The notes under the pieces were generated by a model that was not told the DNA's origin, ran no database searches, and was given only the letters and a program-made list of their open reading frames with translations. The position numbers and the translations under genes are program-made. This document shows, piece after piece, positions 8,046-15,760 of a stretch of DNA of 64,000 nt (positions within the stretch are counted from its first letter, which is position 1; the number at the start of each line of letters is the position of its first letter). Source of the stretch: an uncultured Dysosmobacter sp. (GTDB lineage: Bacteria; Bacillota; Clostridia; Oscillospirales; Oscillospiraceae); contig CANQPD010000011.1 in NCBI GenBank assembly GCA_947625655.1, forward strand, positions 1 to 64,000, read 5' to 3'.

Positions 8046-8085
8046 AGGGGGGCAGCACACCATGCTGTTCCCCTACTTTTTATAC
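8046..8085 (+). terminator. terminator-like hairpin
   Basis: AGGGGGGCAGCA pairs with TGCTGTTCCCCT (8063-8074, two G-T pairs), followed by T-rich sequence. Confidence 0.7.
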
Positions 8086-8602
8086 TTTTTCAAGCACTTT
8101 TTTTGATACGTAAGTTAGGCTAGTTGTAATGATGTATTTGACCTATTTTATAAATTTGCTGTTTTAGTTGCTGGAAAAGCAAGAACGGGCAGAGGGCTAG
8201 TTGAGATCGAGAAAGATACACGCACTATTAAATACGTGGATGAGTTGATGGTTTATCTAGGATGTTTCAATAAAAAATGACACAAGAGATGATACAGACA
8301 ACGATAAATCTTATTGTTTGAAGGTATTTGTAAGAAAAATATCTAGGTCAAGACGAAGAAGGGGAAGTAGAGAATTTTTCCTTGTGAGAGTAGGTAAAAT
8401 GGACGAATTTTTAAAATAGAAAAATTGAGTAGGGGGAGTTAGAAAAAATAGGACTCCTGCATGAAATAGGCTAGTTGAGAATGTGGGCGGGAAATGTTCC
8501 AAATGTTCCAAGTGCCTGAAATGACACAGATTGCAGCGTTTCGTGTAATGCGTTTGTCATTCAAGATGTTTTGGGTGTTTATATGATCTGTTGCCCTCCA
8601 TG
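8086..8602. other. 517-bp region without a supported gene
   Basis: AT-rich, no convincing open frame. It contains the second GTTCCAA pair (8496-8502, 8505-8511), which matches 2046-2064 with one change and extends to GTG. No other repeat or RNA structure was recognised. Confidence 0.4.
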
Positions 8603-8631
8603 TTGATTGCGTACCTCACATTCGCTATAAT
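8603..8631 (+). promoter_or_regulatory. promoter of the 222-aa hypothetical gene
   Basis: TTGATT (8603-8608), 17-bp spacer, TATAAT (8626-8631), 43 bases before the GTG start. Confidence 0.75.
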
Positions 8632-8673
8632 AGCAATATCAATCATGGATGAGGCAGTTAGGAGGCGGAACGG

Positions 8674-9342
8674 GTGGCAAATGAAACAGTGGGAGCCGTG
8701 TCAGAACTGAACGAACAGAAAAAGCAGTTTAACCGCCGTGTCAATTACTTTATTATGCGGTATATGTGGCAGGTGATACATGGGCGAAGCCGTGGTGACG
8801 GCGATACCATTTATCAAGCGTTTAATACAAGTCGGGAACGATATACCCGGATCATAAATACGGGTGTTGTGCGGTATGGCAGAAATGAATTAGCGGACTT
8901 GCAGCAGATAACAGGCTTGAAGAAAGAGATATTTACCGGAGAAGAACGCTTTATCTGTCCGTATAAAGGAGGAAACGGCGAGGCCCAGATTACAGAGCAG
9001 GACTGGCATGACTGGGACAAGGAGCGTAAGGAAGGACAAGAGAAAGTCGTACAAAAAAAGATATGTGAGTGTCTTAAAAAAGTCAGTACAACAAATATAG
9101 AAAACAGAGAATTTTACCGATTGTGCTTTTACCTCAAAAACATGGAGCCGGCACCATCAAAAACCTCACCGGAAACATTGCGTAACATAATGGCAGAAAT
9201 CAATCAACTGTCTTTTTCGCTGTTGGATGGTTGCCAGGTTGGCCAGCTTCAAAAATTGCAAAAGCTGTTAAAAGAAAAGAACGCACTTATTTCAAGTATG
9301 ATAGTTTACAAGAACGCAAGGGATAAAGAACGGCAAAAATAA
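8674..9342 (+). CDS. hypothetical helical protein of the integrative element
   Basis: The 222-aa protein starts at GTG 8674 after GGAGGCGG and is closed by a terminator. The sequence is charged and predominantly helical. The region near 40-90 (YQAFNTSRERYTRIINTG...ELADLQQITGLKKEIFTGE) resembles the helix-turn-helix setting of phage or conjugative-element regulators, which often carry SRERY..I and ADLQQITGLKKE. The C-terminus is lysine-rich and may be a coiled coil. DNA binding is a guess. Confidence 0.65.
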   Translation: MANETVGAVSELNEQKKQFNRRVNYFIMRYMWQVIHGRSRGDGDTIYQAFNTSRERYTRIINTGVVRYGRNELADLQQITGLKKEIFTGEERFICPYKGGNGEAQITEQDWHDWDKERKEGQEKVVQKKICECLKKVSTTNIENREFYRLCFYLKNMEPAPSKTSPETLRNIMAEINQLSFSLLDGCQVGQLQKLQKLLKEKNALISSMIVYKNARDKERQK

Positions 9343-9346
9343 TTTT

Positions 9347-9385
9347 AGAGCCATGTGCTTCATAGTGAAGTATGTGGCTCTTTTT
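9347..9385 (+). terminator. intrinsic terminator after the 222-aa gene
   Basis: AGAGCCA...TGGCTCT with an extended imperfect stem (TGCTTC/GAAGTA) and five T. Confidence 0.85.
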
Positions 9386-9757
9386 GTATGTGTGGTGTAA
9401 CGAGAATAAAAAGGGAGGATGTACATCAAAAAACCATTAGTATTACATATATGATAAAAACAATAACATTGTATATCGTAAAAATGCGTACAATTCTAAG
9501 GAAAATATCATTGTGATATGATATGCATGTAAAGAGGACGGGGCACCAAGCCTCAGAGGAAAGGCGCGCACCTTGAAAACAGAATAGTGATGCCCAAATA
9601 GGGATATTGGAATATTTAGGGAGCAGTATATCTCTTTACATCGATCTTTCCTTATACTGCTGGACGCTTTAGGAGGTGATATATACAAAAATAGGGTAGT
9701 GGGCGTATTGGATGGAAACAGATTGGGGGATAGTCCCCTTTTACATAGGAGGGCTTT
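9386..9757. other. leader region of the excision/integration module
   Basis: No gene. AT-rich promoter-like sequence is followed by a 9-bp inverted repeat (AGCAGTATA, 9622-9630, with 9653-9661) and a GGGG-ATAG-TCCCC hairpin with T tract near 9725-9741, just before the excisionase ribosome site. It is probably the regulatory region that controls xis-int expression, possibly by attenuation. Confidence 0.45.
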
Positions 9758-9958
9758 ATGGATAAGGTAATGTTCAGAAAAGTGGAGGAATTGCCTTTGG
9801 TGCTGACACCGGCAGAGATATCTGGGTTACTGGGGATTTCCAGGAACACGGCATATGAGCTGCTTCATAGCAAGGATTTTCCTGCGTTCCGCATTGGAAA
9901 ACAGTACCGGGTGAGTCGGGAGCGGTTTGTGGCCTGGCTCAATGGAGAAGCGGCTTAA
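9758..9958 (+). CDS. xis: excisionase-like helix-turn-helix protein
   Basis: The 66-aa protein starts after AGGAGGG. It has the compact winged-helix pattern of the excisionase/MerR-like family: LTPAEISGLLGISRNTAYELL, then FPAFRIGKQYRVSRERFVAWL. Such proteins bend DNA at the attachment region and steer the tyrosine integrase towards excision. The position upstream of the integrase fits, although two genes lie between. Confidence 0.85.
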   Translation: MDKVMFRKVEELPLVLTPAEISGLLGISRNTAYELLHSKDFPAFRIGKQYRVSRERFVAWLNGEAA

Positions 9959-9981
9959 CAAAAGATGATGGAGGCTTAGAT

Positions 9982-10608
9982 ATGACACGCATGACAGAAG
10001 TTGTGGAGCGGTTCATGGCGGCTGGGACAATGGCTAAGGTTTATGAGGTCGCTGGTGGCCCTGTGGTATTTGGGGCATGGAGCCGGGATGTGGGAACAAT
10101 GGAGCGGCGGCTAAAGCTGGCTCTGGTGTACCCGGATGGGGAAATCAGCCCTGTCCGGGAATACGCCAAGCGGAAACTGACAGAGGCAAAGGCGCTAAAT
10201 GATTTGGCTGACCTGGACGGCATAGCGCCGGGGATGGTTAACGACATTTACAAGGCGGTAATGAAGCAGCACCGCAACCTTCCCGTACAGGAGGACAGAA
10301 ATGGTCAGTGTTCTATCATGCAGGCATATCGTGCCTTGTGTGAGTATGTGTGGGAGTATGAGGAACCTGGCAAGGTGTTTATCCGTGACGGCTATGGGAA
10401 TATCCTTGCCAGCTATCTCCCCAATGTACTGAAACGGTTGGAGTTGGGATATAGCCGCCTGGAACTTGAGAAAAATTTGAAATCGTGGAACTTACTTCGG
10501 GTCAACAATGGGACAGGGCATCCCTACACCTACAAAATCAACACCGGGAGCGCAAATAACTGGTTTCTATCCTTTCGACTTCCTGAGAAAAGTGAGGTGG
10601 CAGCATGA
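9982..10608 (+). CDS. hypothetical protein between xis and the methylase
   Basis: The 208-aa protein starts after a weak GGAGG site. It is not recognised. The N-terminus has a short beta-rich part (YEVAGGPVVFGAWSRDVGTMERRLKLALVYPDGEIS), the middle is helical, and the C-terminus is basic with aromatic residues. Its stop overlaps the methylase start (ATGA, 10605-10608), so the two are co-translated. A role in element maintenance is inferred from position only. Confidence 0.6.
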   Translation: MTRMTEVVERFMAAGTMAKVYEVAGGPVVFGAWSRDVGTMERRLKLALVYPDGEISPVREYAKRKLTEAKALNDLADLDGIAPGMVNDIYKAVMKQHRNLPVQEDRNGQCSIMQAYRALCEYVWEYEEPGKVFIRDGYGNILASYLPNVLKRLELGYSRLELEKNLKSWNLLRVNNGTGHPYTYKINTGSANNWFLSFRLPEKSEVAA

Positions 10609-11570
10609 GCATGGAGGCAAGCGTCCAAATCTTTTCCTATGTTGGCAGCAAGGCGAGGATGGCGGGAGTTCTCTCCCGCCTTATCCTCGGCCACTGCACA
10701 ACCTACGCCGAGCTGTATTGCGGCAGCGGAGCTTTGGCGTTGAATAGCCGAAAATTTGAAGTCAAAATCCTCAATGACCTCAATCCCAACATGGCGAACT
10801 TCTGGCGGATGGCAACAGATACGGAGAGTCGAGGGGAACTGCTAAAACAGATACAGACGACCAGCTGTAGTTGGGGAGCGTTTGAAGCGGCCAAGCAACG
10901 GCAGACAGCATATGGTTCTATGCGGGAAGACAGGCTTCAATGGGCGGTTGATACATTTATTCTAAACCGGCAGTCTTTTAATGCGGATGGGAGGGCATGG
11001 GTCTACAAGGACAGAGCAGCATATGAAAATCTGCTTAAACACTCGTTAAAGCTATCGCTGGCATTTAAGGCGCTGGACAGTCAGGCATTCCGAGTCTATA
11101 ACGACAATGCCCTTGCGGTGATGGACAAAGAACATTTGCTACGTGACTCCAATGCGTTTATCTTTCTTGACCCGCCCTATTTGGAGGGATTGCGGTGTGA
11201 TGGAAAGCTATATCAAGTAGATATGCCTGATGTGCGTGACCACATCAACCTACTAAAGAAGATTCGTGATGCACAAGCCAAGATTGTTCTATCTGGTTAC
11301 TGGTCAGGCAGGGATGATGGGACAGACCTGTACGACTACTACCTTTTGCCCTACGGCTGGCACCGACATCTGCTTGGCACATATACCAAGAGCTGTGAAG
11401 TGGGCGAGAAGAAGTCGGAGGGAGCAGAGTGGATCTGGTGCAACTACAATCTGAAGGAGGAAGCACCTGGTGGAATTGCATTCCTAGACTCTTACTGTGA
11501 TGAAGAAAAAAGTCCTTGCCTTATGGAGTGGCTGGCGTTACAATCCGACAACCGAACGGGGATAGTTTAA
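10605..11570 (+). CDS. orphan DNA adenine N6-methyltransferase (D12 class)
   Basis: The 321-aa protein is a Dam-like MTase. The N-terminal SAM motif FSYVGSKARM is followed by YCGSGALAL and NDLNP, and the catalytic DPPY motif (FIFLDPPYLEGL) is near residue 190. It transfers a methyl group to adenine N6 in a short DNA target. There is no restriction endonuclease beside it, so it probably protects the element from host restriction or regulates its genes. The recognition sequence cannot be told from the protein alone. Confidence 0.9.
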   Translation: MSMEASVQIFSYVGSKARMAGVLSRLILGHCTTYAELYCGSGALALNSRKFEVKILNDLNPNMANFWRMATDTESRGELLKQIQTTSCSWGAFEAAKQRQTAYGSMREDRLQWAVDTFILNRQSFNADGRAWVYKDRAAYENLLKHSLKLSLAFKALDSQAFRVYNDNALAVMDKEHLLRDSNAFIFLDPPYLEGLRCDGKLYQVDMPDVRDHINLLKKIRDAQAKIVLSGYWSGRDDGTDLYDYYLLPYGWHRHLLGTYTKSCEVGEKKSEGAEWIWCNYNLKEEAPGGIAFLDSYCDEEKSPCLMEWLALQSDNRTGIV

Positions 11571-11590
11571 GTGAAGTACATACAGGCGGA

Positions 11591-11617
11591 GTGGGGTGCT
11601 GATATTCAGCACCCCAC
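11591..11617 (+). promoter_or_regulatory. perfect hairpin in the integrase leader
   Basis: GTGGGGTGCTGA and its exact complement are separated by TAT, 23 bases before the integrase start. There is no T tract, so it is not a standard terminator. It could be an operator or an mRNA structure controlling integrase expression. Confidence 0.6.
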
Positions 11618-11640
11618 CAAACTTAAAGGAGGAGCTATAT

Positions 11641-12855
11641 ATGGCAAAAAGAGCGAACGGTGAGGGCAGCATTAGAAAGCGTAAGGACGGCAAGTGGCTT
11701 GTAACCTTCCCAACTGGACTTTACAAGGAGAATGGGAAACGTGATCTAATTTATAAATATTGTGCCACCCAGGCAGAAGCGGTGGAGGCGCTGCGGCAGT
11801 TGCAAAGTGAGAAGGCAATGGGGGTATGTCATTCCAAGGCAGCGGTTAAAACCGGTGACTGGATCAATACCTGGATTGAGAAGCATAAAGCCCCGAAGCT
11901 GGCACCGTCCACGTTAACCAGTTACCGCAACAACTTCCGTGTGCACATTAAGCCGTATGTGGGAGAGGTGGCACTGAGAGAACTGACCACTTACCACATT
12001 CAAAAAATGCTGGATAGCATGGTAGGGAGCCTGTCCCTCTTTGTAAAGGTCTATAATGTCATTCACGGAGCATTGGAAAAAGCGGTGGAGCTGGGGATGA
12101 TCCCTCGGAACCCTTGCAAGGGCGTGGCGTTCCCAGCAGAAGATAAGGAGGATATACGGGTGCTGACCCAGGAGGAACAGCAGCGGTTTATTGAGGCGCT
12201 GGATGGGGAGTACTACCGGGTAATGCTTCTGACCTATCTTTATACAGGTATGCGTGCGGGGGAGTGTATCCCGCTTCAATGGAAAGATGTTGACCTAAGC
12301 AAGCGCACCATCCGGGTCAACAAGAAAGCGATCTTACACCATGATTTCAGCAAGCACAGCGCCAAACAGGAGGTGCAGGACTTTTGCAAAACGAAGTCCA
12401 GCAAGCGGACAGTGGCTATCACGGCGGGGCTGGCTGCTATTTTAGCGGAGCATAAGGAAGAAATGAAAAAGCGTGTGGCGGCGCTGGGGCTGGAATGGTC
12501 AGAGGATAGTCTTGTATTCTGGAACACCCGAAACAAAATTGTCCAGTATGGCAATTTGAAAGAGAGCCTGAACAAGATTTACCGAAAGGCAGGCATTGAG
12601 AATGCGACTATGCACACACTTCGCCACACCTACGCCACCCGCTGTTTTGAAGCTGGGGTGAATATTAAGGCGATCTCGGAGCAGCTAGGTCACGCCAATG
12701 TCAAGACCACCTACAATATTTATGTCCACCTCTTGGAAGATACCAAGGTGAAGGAGATTGATAAACTGTCTGAGATTGATAAGTTTATTGCGTCGGAAGA
12801 TGCAACAGAGAGCTCCGTTGTCATTCCATTCCCGGAGAGTGGAAAAGCAGTTTAA
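11641..12855 (+). CDS. int: tyrosine site-specific integrase (Tn916 Int type)
   Basis: The 404-aa protein starts at ATG 11641 after AAAGGAGGAG. An N-terminal arm-binding module (GEGSIRKRKDGKWLVTFP) is followed by a core-binding helical domain (about 70-165). The catalytic domain has Arg205 (TGMRAGE), His325-x-x-Arg328 (HTLRHTYAT), His351 (LGHANVKTTYNIY) and nucleophile Tyr361. It catalyses integration and excision at the ntpD 3' end. It lies 180 bases from the right att core, as is usual for element-encoded integrases. A terminator follows, and the right arm-type sites overlap its T tract. Confidence 0.95.
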   Translation: MAKRANGEGSIRKRKDGKWLVTFPTGLYKENGKRDLIYKYCATQAEAVEALRQLQSEKAMGVCHSKAAVKTGDWINTWIEKHKAPKLAPSTLTSYRNNFRVHIKPYVGEVALRELTTYHIQKMLDSMVGSLSLFVKVYNVIHGALEKAVELGMIPRNPCKGVAFPAEDKEDIRVLTQEEQQRFIEALDGEYYRVMLLTYLYTGMRAGECIPLQWKDVDLSKRTIRVNKKAILHHDFSKHSAKQEVQDFCKTKSSKRTVAITAGLAAILAEHKEEMKKRVAALGLEWSEDSLVFWNTRNKIVQYGNLKESLNKIYRKAGIENATMHTLRHTYATRCFEAGVNIKAISEQLGHANVKTTYNIYVHLLEDTKVKEIDKLSEIDKFIASEDATESSVVIPFPESGKAV

Positions 12856-12865
12856 TGGATGGAGG

Positions 12866-12900
12866 CCCGGTAGCTGTGGAGAGTGGCTACCGGGTTTTTA
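12866..12900 (+). terminator. intrinsic terminator of the integrase gene
   Basis: CCCGGTAGC pairs with GCTACCGGG (12886-12894), followed by five T. Confidence 0.9.
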
Positions 12901-12914
12901 CCGTATTTTTACCG
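12896..12914 (+). repeat. right arm-type integrase site, two TTTTACCG copies 11 bp apart
   Basis: TTTTACCG is at 12896-12903 and 12907-12914, followed by CTTCC. It matches the left pair (1203-1221) in unit, spacing and orientation. It overlaps the integrase terminator, so integrase binding might be influenced by transcription. Confidence 0.6.
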
Positions 12915-13036
12915 CTTCCAGGTTGGGAGTAGGTGGTGGACCTTGGGATTGGATGGGAGGGTGGGGGAGAGAAAACCTTGATAAATGGGGCTGTTTGGGA
13001 TAGATTAGCACTCGCTAAACCGCTGGCTCCATATAG

Positions 13037-13132
13037 GTCAAGGATATGATCCTGAAGGAGAGCCTGGAGGAGAAGCGGGCCAAGAGCGCCCAGGCTATCG
13101 AGGCTTTTGGCGCCGCGCAGGAGCAGGTGTAA
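13037..13132 (+). pseudogene. ntpD: displaced original 3' end of ntpD
   Basis: An in-frame stretch of 31 codons plus TAA, with a stop directly upstream (TAG 13034-13036) and no start. It reads VKDMILKESLEEKRAKSAQA... to FGAAQEQV, matching the tail pattern of subunit D (VKDMLLKEAIEERR...FGASGEAPQEV). It marks the right junction of the element and shows the pre-insertion C-terminus. Excision would rejoin it to ntpD. Confidence 0.85.
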
Positions 13133-13160
13133 GCTGAAAACTGGCGCTGCACGATGAAAG

Positions 13161-13192
13161 CAGGGCGGTCCCTCGCGGGCCGCCCTGTTTTG
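13161..13192 (+). terminator. original V-ATPase operon terminator
   Basis: CAGGGCGGTCC pairs with GGGCCGCCCTG (one G-T pair), followed by TTTT, 28 bases after the displaced ntpD stop. Confidence 0.8.
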
Positions 13193-13225
13193 CGTTTAGA
13201 AACTGCTGGTTAGTCACATAAAACC

Positions 13226-13254
13226 TTGACAAATGCCGTGGATTGGAATAGATT
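13226..13254 (+). promoter_or_regulatory. promoter of fprA
   Basis: TTGACA (13226-13231), 17-bp spacer, TAGATT (13249-13254), about 40 bases before the start codon. Confidence 0.6.
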
Positions 13255-13295
13255 ATGAGTTGGTAGAAAACCTTGCAAAAAGGAGAGTCAATATC

Positions 13296-14501
13296 ATGTA
13301 CTGTACACAGCCTGTCACCTCGGATATCCTGTTCGTCGGCGCCTCCGACCGCCGGCTGGCGAAGTTTGAAAATGTGTTCCCCATTCCGCGGGGCGTTTCC
13401 TATAACTCCTATCTGGTGCTGGATGAAAAGACCGTCCTGATGGATACTGTGGACAAGGCGGTGGGAGACCGCTTCCTGGAAAATCTGGCCCACGGTCTGG
13501 ATGGCCGCCCGCTGGATTATGTGGTGGTGAATCACATGGAGCCGGATCACTGCGCCACGCTGGGCGAGCTCCTGCGGCGCTATCCGGAGGTCCGGATCGT
13601 GGGAAACGCCAAGACCATCACCATGATCGGCCAGTTCTTTGATATGGATGTATCCGGCCGCTGTGTGACGGTGAAGGAGGGGGATACTCTCAGCACCGGA
13701 CGGCATACCTTCACGTTTTTCATGGCGCCCATGGTCCACTGGCCGGAGGTCATGGTGACCTATGACGGTGCTGACAAAATCCTGTTCTCCGCCGACGCAT
13801 TTGGCACCTTCGGCGCGCTGAACGGCAACATTTTTGCCGATCAAATGAACTTTGAGCGGGACTGGCTGGATGACGCCCGCCGGTATTATACCAACATCGT
13901 CGGCAAGTACGGCGCCCAGGTCCAGGCCCTGCTGAAAAAAGCCGCCGGCTTGGAGATCGCCTGCATCTGTCCCCTCCACGGCCCCATCTGGCGGGAGAAC
14001 ACGGAGTGGTTTATTGGCAAATACCAGCAGTGGAGTACATATACGCCGGAGTGCCGGGGCGCGGCGATCTTCTGCGGCTCGATCTATGGCAACACAGAGA
14101 ACGCCGCGGATATCTTGGCAAACCGTCTGGCGGAAAAGGGCGTCCGGGATATCGTCCTGTACGACGTTTCCCACACCGATGTCTCCCAGCTGGTCAGCGA
14201 GGCGTTCCGGTGCAGCCATCTGGTGCTGGCCTCCGCCACCTATAACGGCGCCATCTTTACGCCTATGGAAAACCTGCTGCTGGATCTGAAGGCCCACAAT
14301 CTGCAAAATCGCACGGTGGCCCTGATCGACAACGGCACATGGTCGGCTCAGGCAGCCCGGCAGATGGGCGACATTGTCGGCGCGATGAAGAATATGACGG
14401 TGCTGGAGGGTACGGTCAGCCTGAAGTCCTCCGTGAAGGCGGACAAGCGGGAGGCCCTGGAAGCGCTGGCAGACACGCTGGCGGCGGATATTTTAAAATA
14501 A
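13296..14501 (+). CDS. fprA: FprA-type flavodiiron protein
   Basis: The 401-aa protein starts at ATG 13296 after AAAAGGAGAG. The N-terminal metallo-beta-lactamase-like domain binds the diiron centre: His80, Glu82, Asp84 and His85 (NHMEPDHC), His148 (VHWPE), Asp167 (SADAFG) and a late His (CPLHGP). A flavodoxin domain follows from about residue 255 (GSIYGNTENAAD) and binds FMN. Such cytoplasmic enzymes reduce O2 to water or NO to N2O and protect anaerobes from oxygen or nitrosative stress. The gene has its own promoter and terminator. Confidence 0.95.
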   Translation: MYCTQPVTSDILFVGASDRRLAKFENVFPIPRGVSYNSYLVLDEKTVLMDTVDKAVGDRFLENLAHGLDGRPLDYVVVNHMEPDHCATLGELLRRYPEVRIVGNAKTITMIGQFFDMDVSGRCVTVKEGDTLSTGRHTFTFFMAPMVHWPEVMVTYDGADKILFSADAFGTFGALNGNIFADQMNFERDWLDDARRYYTNIVGKYGAQVQALLKKAAGLEIACICPLHGPIWRENTEWFIGKYQQWSTYTPECRGAAIFCGSIYGNTENAADILANRLAEKGVRDIVLYDVSHTDVSQLVSEAFRCSHLVLASATYNGAIFTPMENLLLDLKAHNLQNRTVALIDNGTWSAQAARQMGDIVGAMKNMTVLEGTVSLKSSVKADKREALEALADTLAADILK

Positions 14502-14512
14502 GCAGAACGGGC

Positions 14513-14546
14513 AGGCCCCCGCTCGGTGCAGCGGGGGCTTTTTTCT
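14513..14546 (+). terminator. intrinsic terminator of fprA
   Basis: GCCCCCGCT pairs with AGCGGGGGC around a 6-nt loop, followed by six T. Confidence 0.95.
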
Positions 14547-14610
14547 GGTGAGATGTGAGCGGAACGACGCTGTCAGGAGAGAGAAATCTATTTTGACTGT
14601 ATAAAAACTA

Positions 14611-14639
14611 TTGACAGGAAAGGGCGGTCGATGTATTAT
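14611..14639 (+). promoter_or_regulatory. promoter of the DUF2148-MarR operon
   Basis: TTGACA (14611-14616), 17-bp spacer, TATTAT (14634-14639). The twin palindromes begin two bases after the -10 box. Confidence 0.85.
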
Positions 14640-14640
14640 C

Positions 14641-14665
14641 GTGTATATACACTGTGTATATACAC
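14641..14665 (+). promoter_or_regulatory. twin GTGTATATACAC palindromes, likely operator
   Basis: The perfect 12-bp palindrome GTGTATATACAC occurs at 14641-14652 and 14654-14665, one base apart, over the expected transcription start. A MarR regulator is the second gene of the operon, so autorepression by it is the simplest reading. The sequence also resembles YtrA-type GntR sites, so another regulator is possible. Confidence 0.75.
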
Positions 14666-14697
14666 AATTTGCACATACTACACAAGGAGGGAACAGT

Positions 14698-15246
14698 ATG
14701 TTGTATCAAAGTGAGTATTTGGAAGAGAAAGCGGTGCTGAATACAGCGGCGAAAATGTGTGCAGCGGCGAGGACCGCACCAAAGGGTCATGGCAAAGACA
14801 CGCTGTATACGCTGGTGCTGACAGGCGATGAAAAAGAGCGGCTGGCCCGGAAAATGGAGGAAGTTGGGGCGCGGGAAATGGGGGCCGGCATGAATAGCTG
14901 GTATGGGCGTGACGCGGCGAATGTCCGGGTGGCGCAGGCTGTTGTTTTGATCGGTGCGGAGCAGAAGCAAAGAGGCGTTCCGCATTGTGGATTTTGCGGC
15001 TTCGGCGCGTGCAGCGGCTGCAAGACCAAGGGGGGAAATTGTGCGTTTGCCTATGTCGATCTCGGTATCGCCGTTTCATCTGCTGTCGCGGCAGCGGCCA
15101 TGGAGATGATCGATAACCGTATCATGTACTCTGCCGGAAAAGCTGCCGCTGAAATGGAGTATGGAGGAAATGCACTATGGCTTGGGATACCTCTTTCCGT
15201 TTCGGGCAAAAATATCTTTTTCGACCGCGGGATATCCCACGATTGA
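14698..15246 (+). CDS. DUF2148 ferredoxin-domain protein
   Basis: The 182-aa protein starts at ATG 14698 after AAGGAGGG. A cysteine-rich core, HCGFCGFGACSGCKTKGGNC (near residues 96-115), is typical of DUF2148 proteins, which are thought to bind an iron-sulfur cluster and occur in strict anaerobes. A glycine/alanine-rich segment (GIAVSSAVAAAAMEM) follows. It is cotranscribed with a MarR regulator, suggesting redox or stress control. No catalytic reaction can be assigned. Confidence 0.85.
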   Translation: MLYQSEYLEEKAVLNTAAKMCAAARTAPKGHGKDTLYTLVLTGDEKERLARKMEEVGAREMGAGMNSWYGRDAANVRVAQAVVLIGAEQKQRGVPHCGFCGFGACSGCKTKGGNCAFAYVDLGIAVSSAVAAAAMEMIDNRIMYSAGKAAAEMEYGGNALWLGIPLSVSGKNIFFDRGISHD

Positions 15247-15258
15247 CAAGGGGGGAGT

Positions 15259-15678
15259 ATGATGGCACAGCCATATAAAGGGATCTGCTACTGCACAAGC
15301 CTCAGACGGAGTGCAGCCGCTATTTCGGATTTTTATAATGCTTCCCTGGAACCGGCGGGCTTGACGGTCGCCCAGTACTATTTGCTGGTAAACTTATCAA
15401 GGTTTGGGGCGGCGAACATTACACAGTGGGCAGAGCAAGTCGGACTTGATCGGAGCACGATGGTCAGAAATATCAAAGTGCTTCAGGCCCATGATCTCAT
15501 AGAAACCATCGAGGGACGCGGAAAGACATTTGCCCTGTCGTCAGAGGGCAGACGTGTGCTGGCCCTGGCGACTCCTCTTTGGGAAGACGCGCAAAAGCAG
15601 ACGGAGTCCCTGCTTGGGAGGGCCAATGCAGAGGCCATTTTTCTAATCGGTGAAAAACTTCAAGGACTGGGCAGATGA
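15259..15678 (+). CDS. MarR family transcriptional regulator
   Basis: The 139-aa protein has start codon options ATG 15259 or 15262 after GGGGGAG. The winged-helix core is clear: LTVAQYYLLVNLSRFG, ITQWAEQVGLDRSTMVRNIKVLQAHDLIE with the recognition helix, and a beta-wing (EGRGKTFALSSEG). The N- and C-terminal helices would form the dimer. Its place behind the palindromic promoter suggests autorepression relieved by a small ligand or oxidation. A conserved-looking Cys (GICYC) near the N-terminus could be redox-active, but that is speculation. Confidence 0.9.
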   Translation: MMAQPYKGICYCTSLRRSAAAISDFYNASLEPAGLTVAQYYLLVNLSRFGAANITQWAEQVGLDRSTMVRNIKVLQAHDLIETIEGRGKTFALSSEGRRVLALATPLWEDAQKQTESLLGRANAEAIFLIGEKLQGLGR

Positions 15679-15682
15679 TTTC

Positions 15683-15755
15683 CGATAAGAGCCCGCCGGG
15701 AACGTATGAAAACAGATGTTTTCACGTCCCCGGCGGGCTCTTATCGTTTTATTTT
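15683..15755. terminator. large bidirectional terminator
   Basis: An 18-bp perfect stem (CGATAAGAGCCCGCCGGG, 15683-15700, with 15729-15746) with an ACGT inner extension and a T-rich tail. It serves both marR (+) and the convergent asnA (-). Confidence 0.9.
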
Positions 15756-15760
15756 AAGGT

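Larger units (their letters stand above)
1103..13048 (+). mobile_element. about 12-kb integrative element inserted in the 3' end of ntpD
   Basis: The left end is inside ntpD at the VKDM codons and the right end is where an ntpD 3' fragment resumes with the same VKDM codons. A Tn916-family tyrosine integrase lies next to the right end, with an excisionase-like gene and an adenine methylase upstream of it. The interior has mixed base composition, very AT-rich at about 1.3-1.9 and 5.3-7.8 kb. No relaxase, coupling protein, VirB4, replication initiator or phage structural gene is seen, so it is best called a genomic island or non-conjugative integrative element. Exact crossover bases are uncertain because the att repeats are imperfect. 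Confidence 0.85.

Noticed and set aside
1103..13048. Integrative conjugative element
   Set aside because: No relaxase, coupling protein, VirB4/TraE or other transfer gene was found; only integration and cargo genes.
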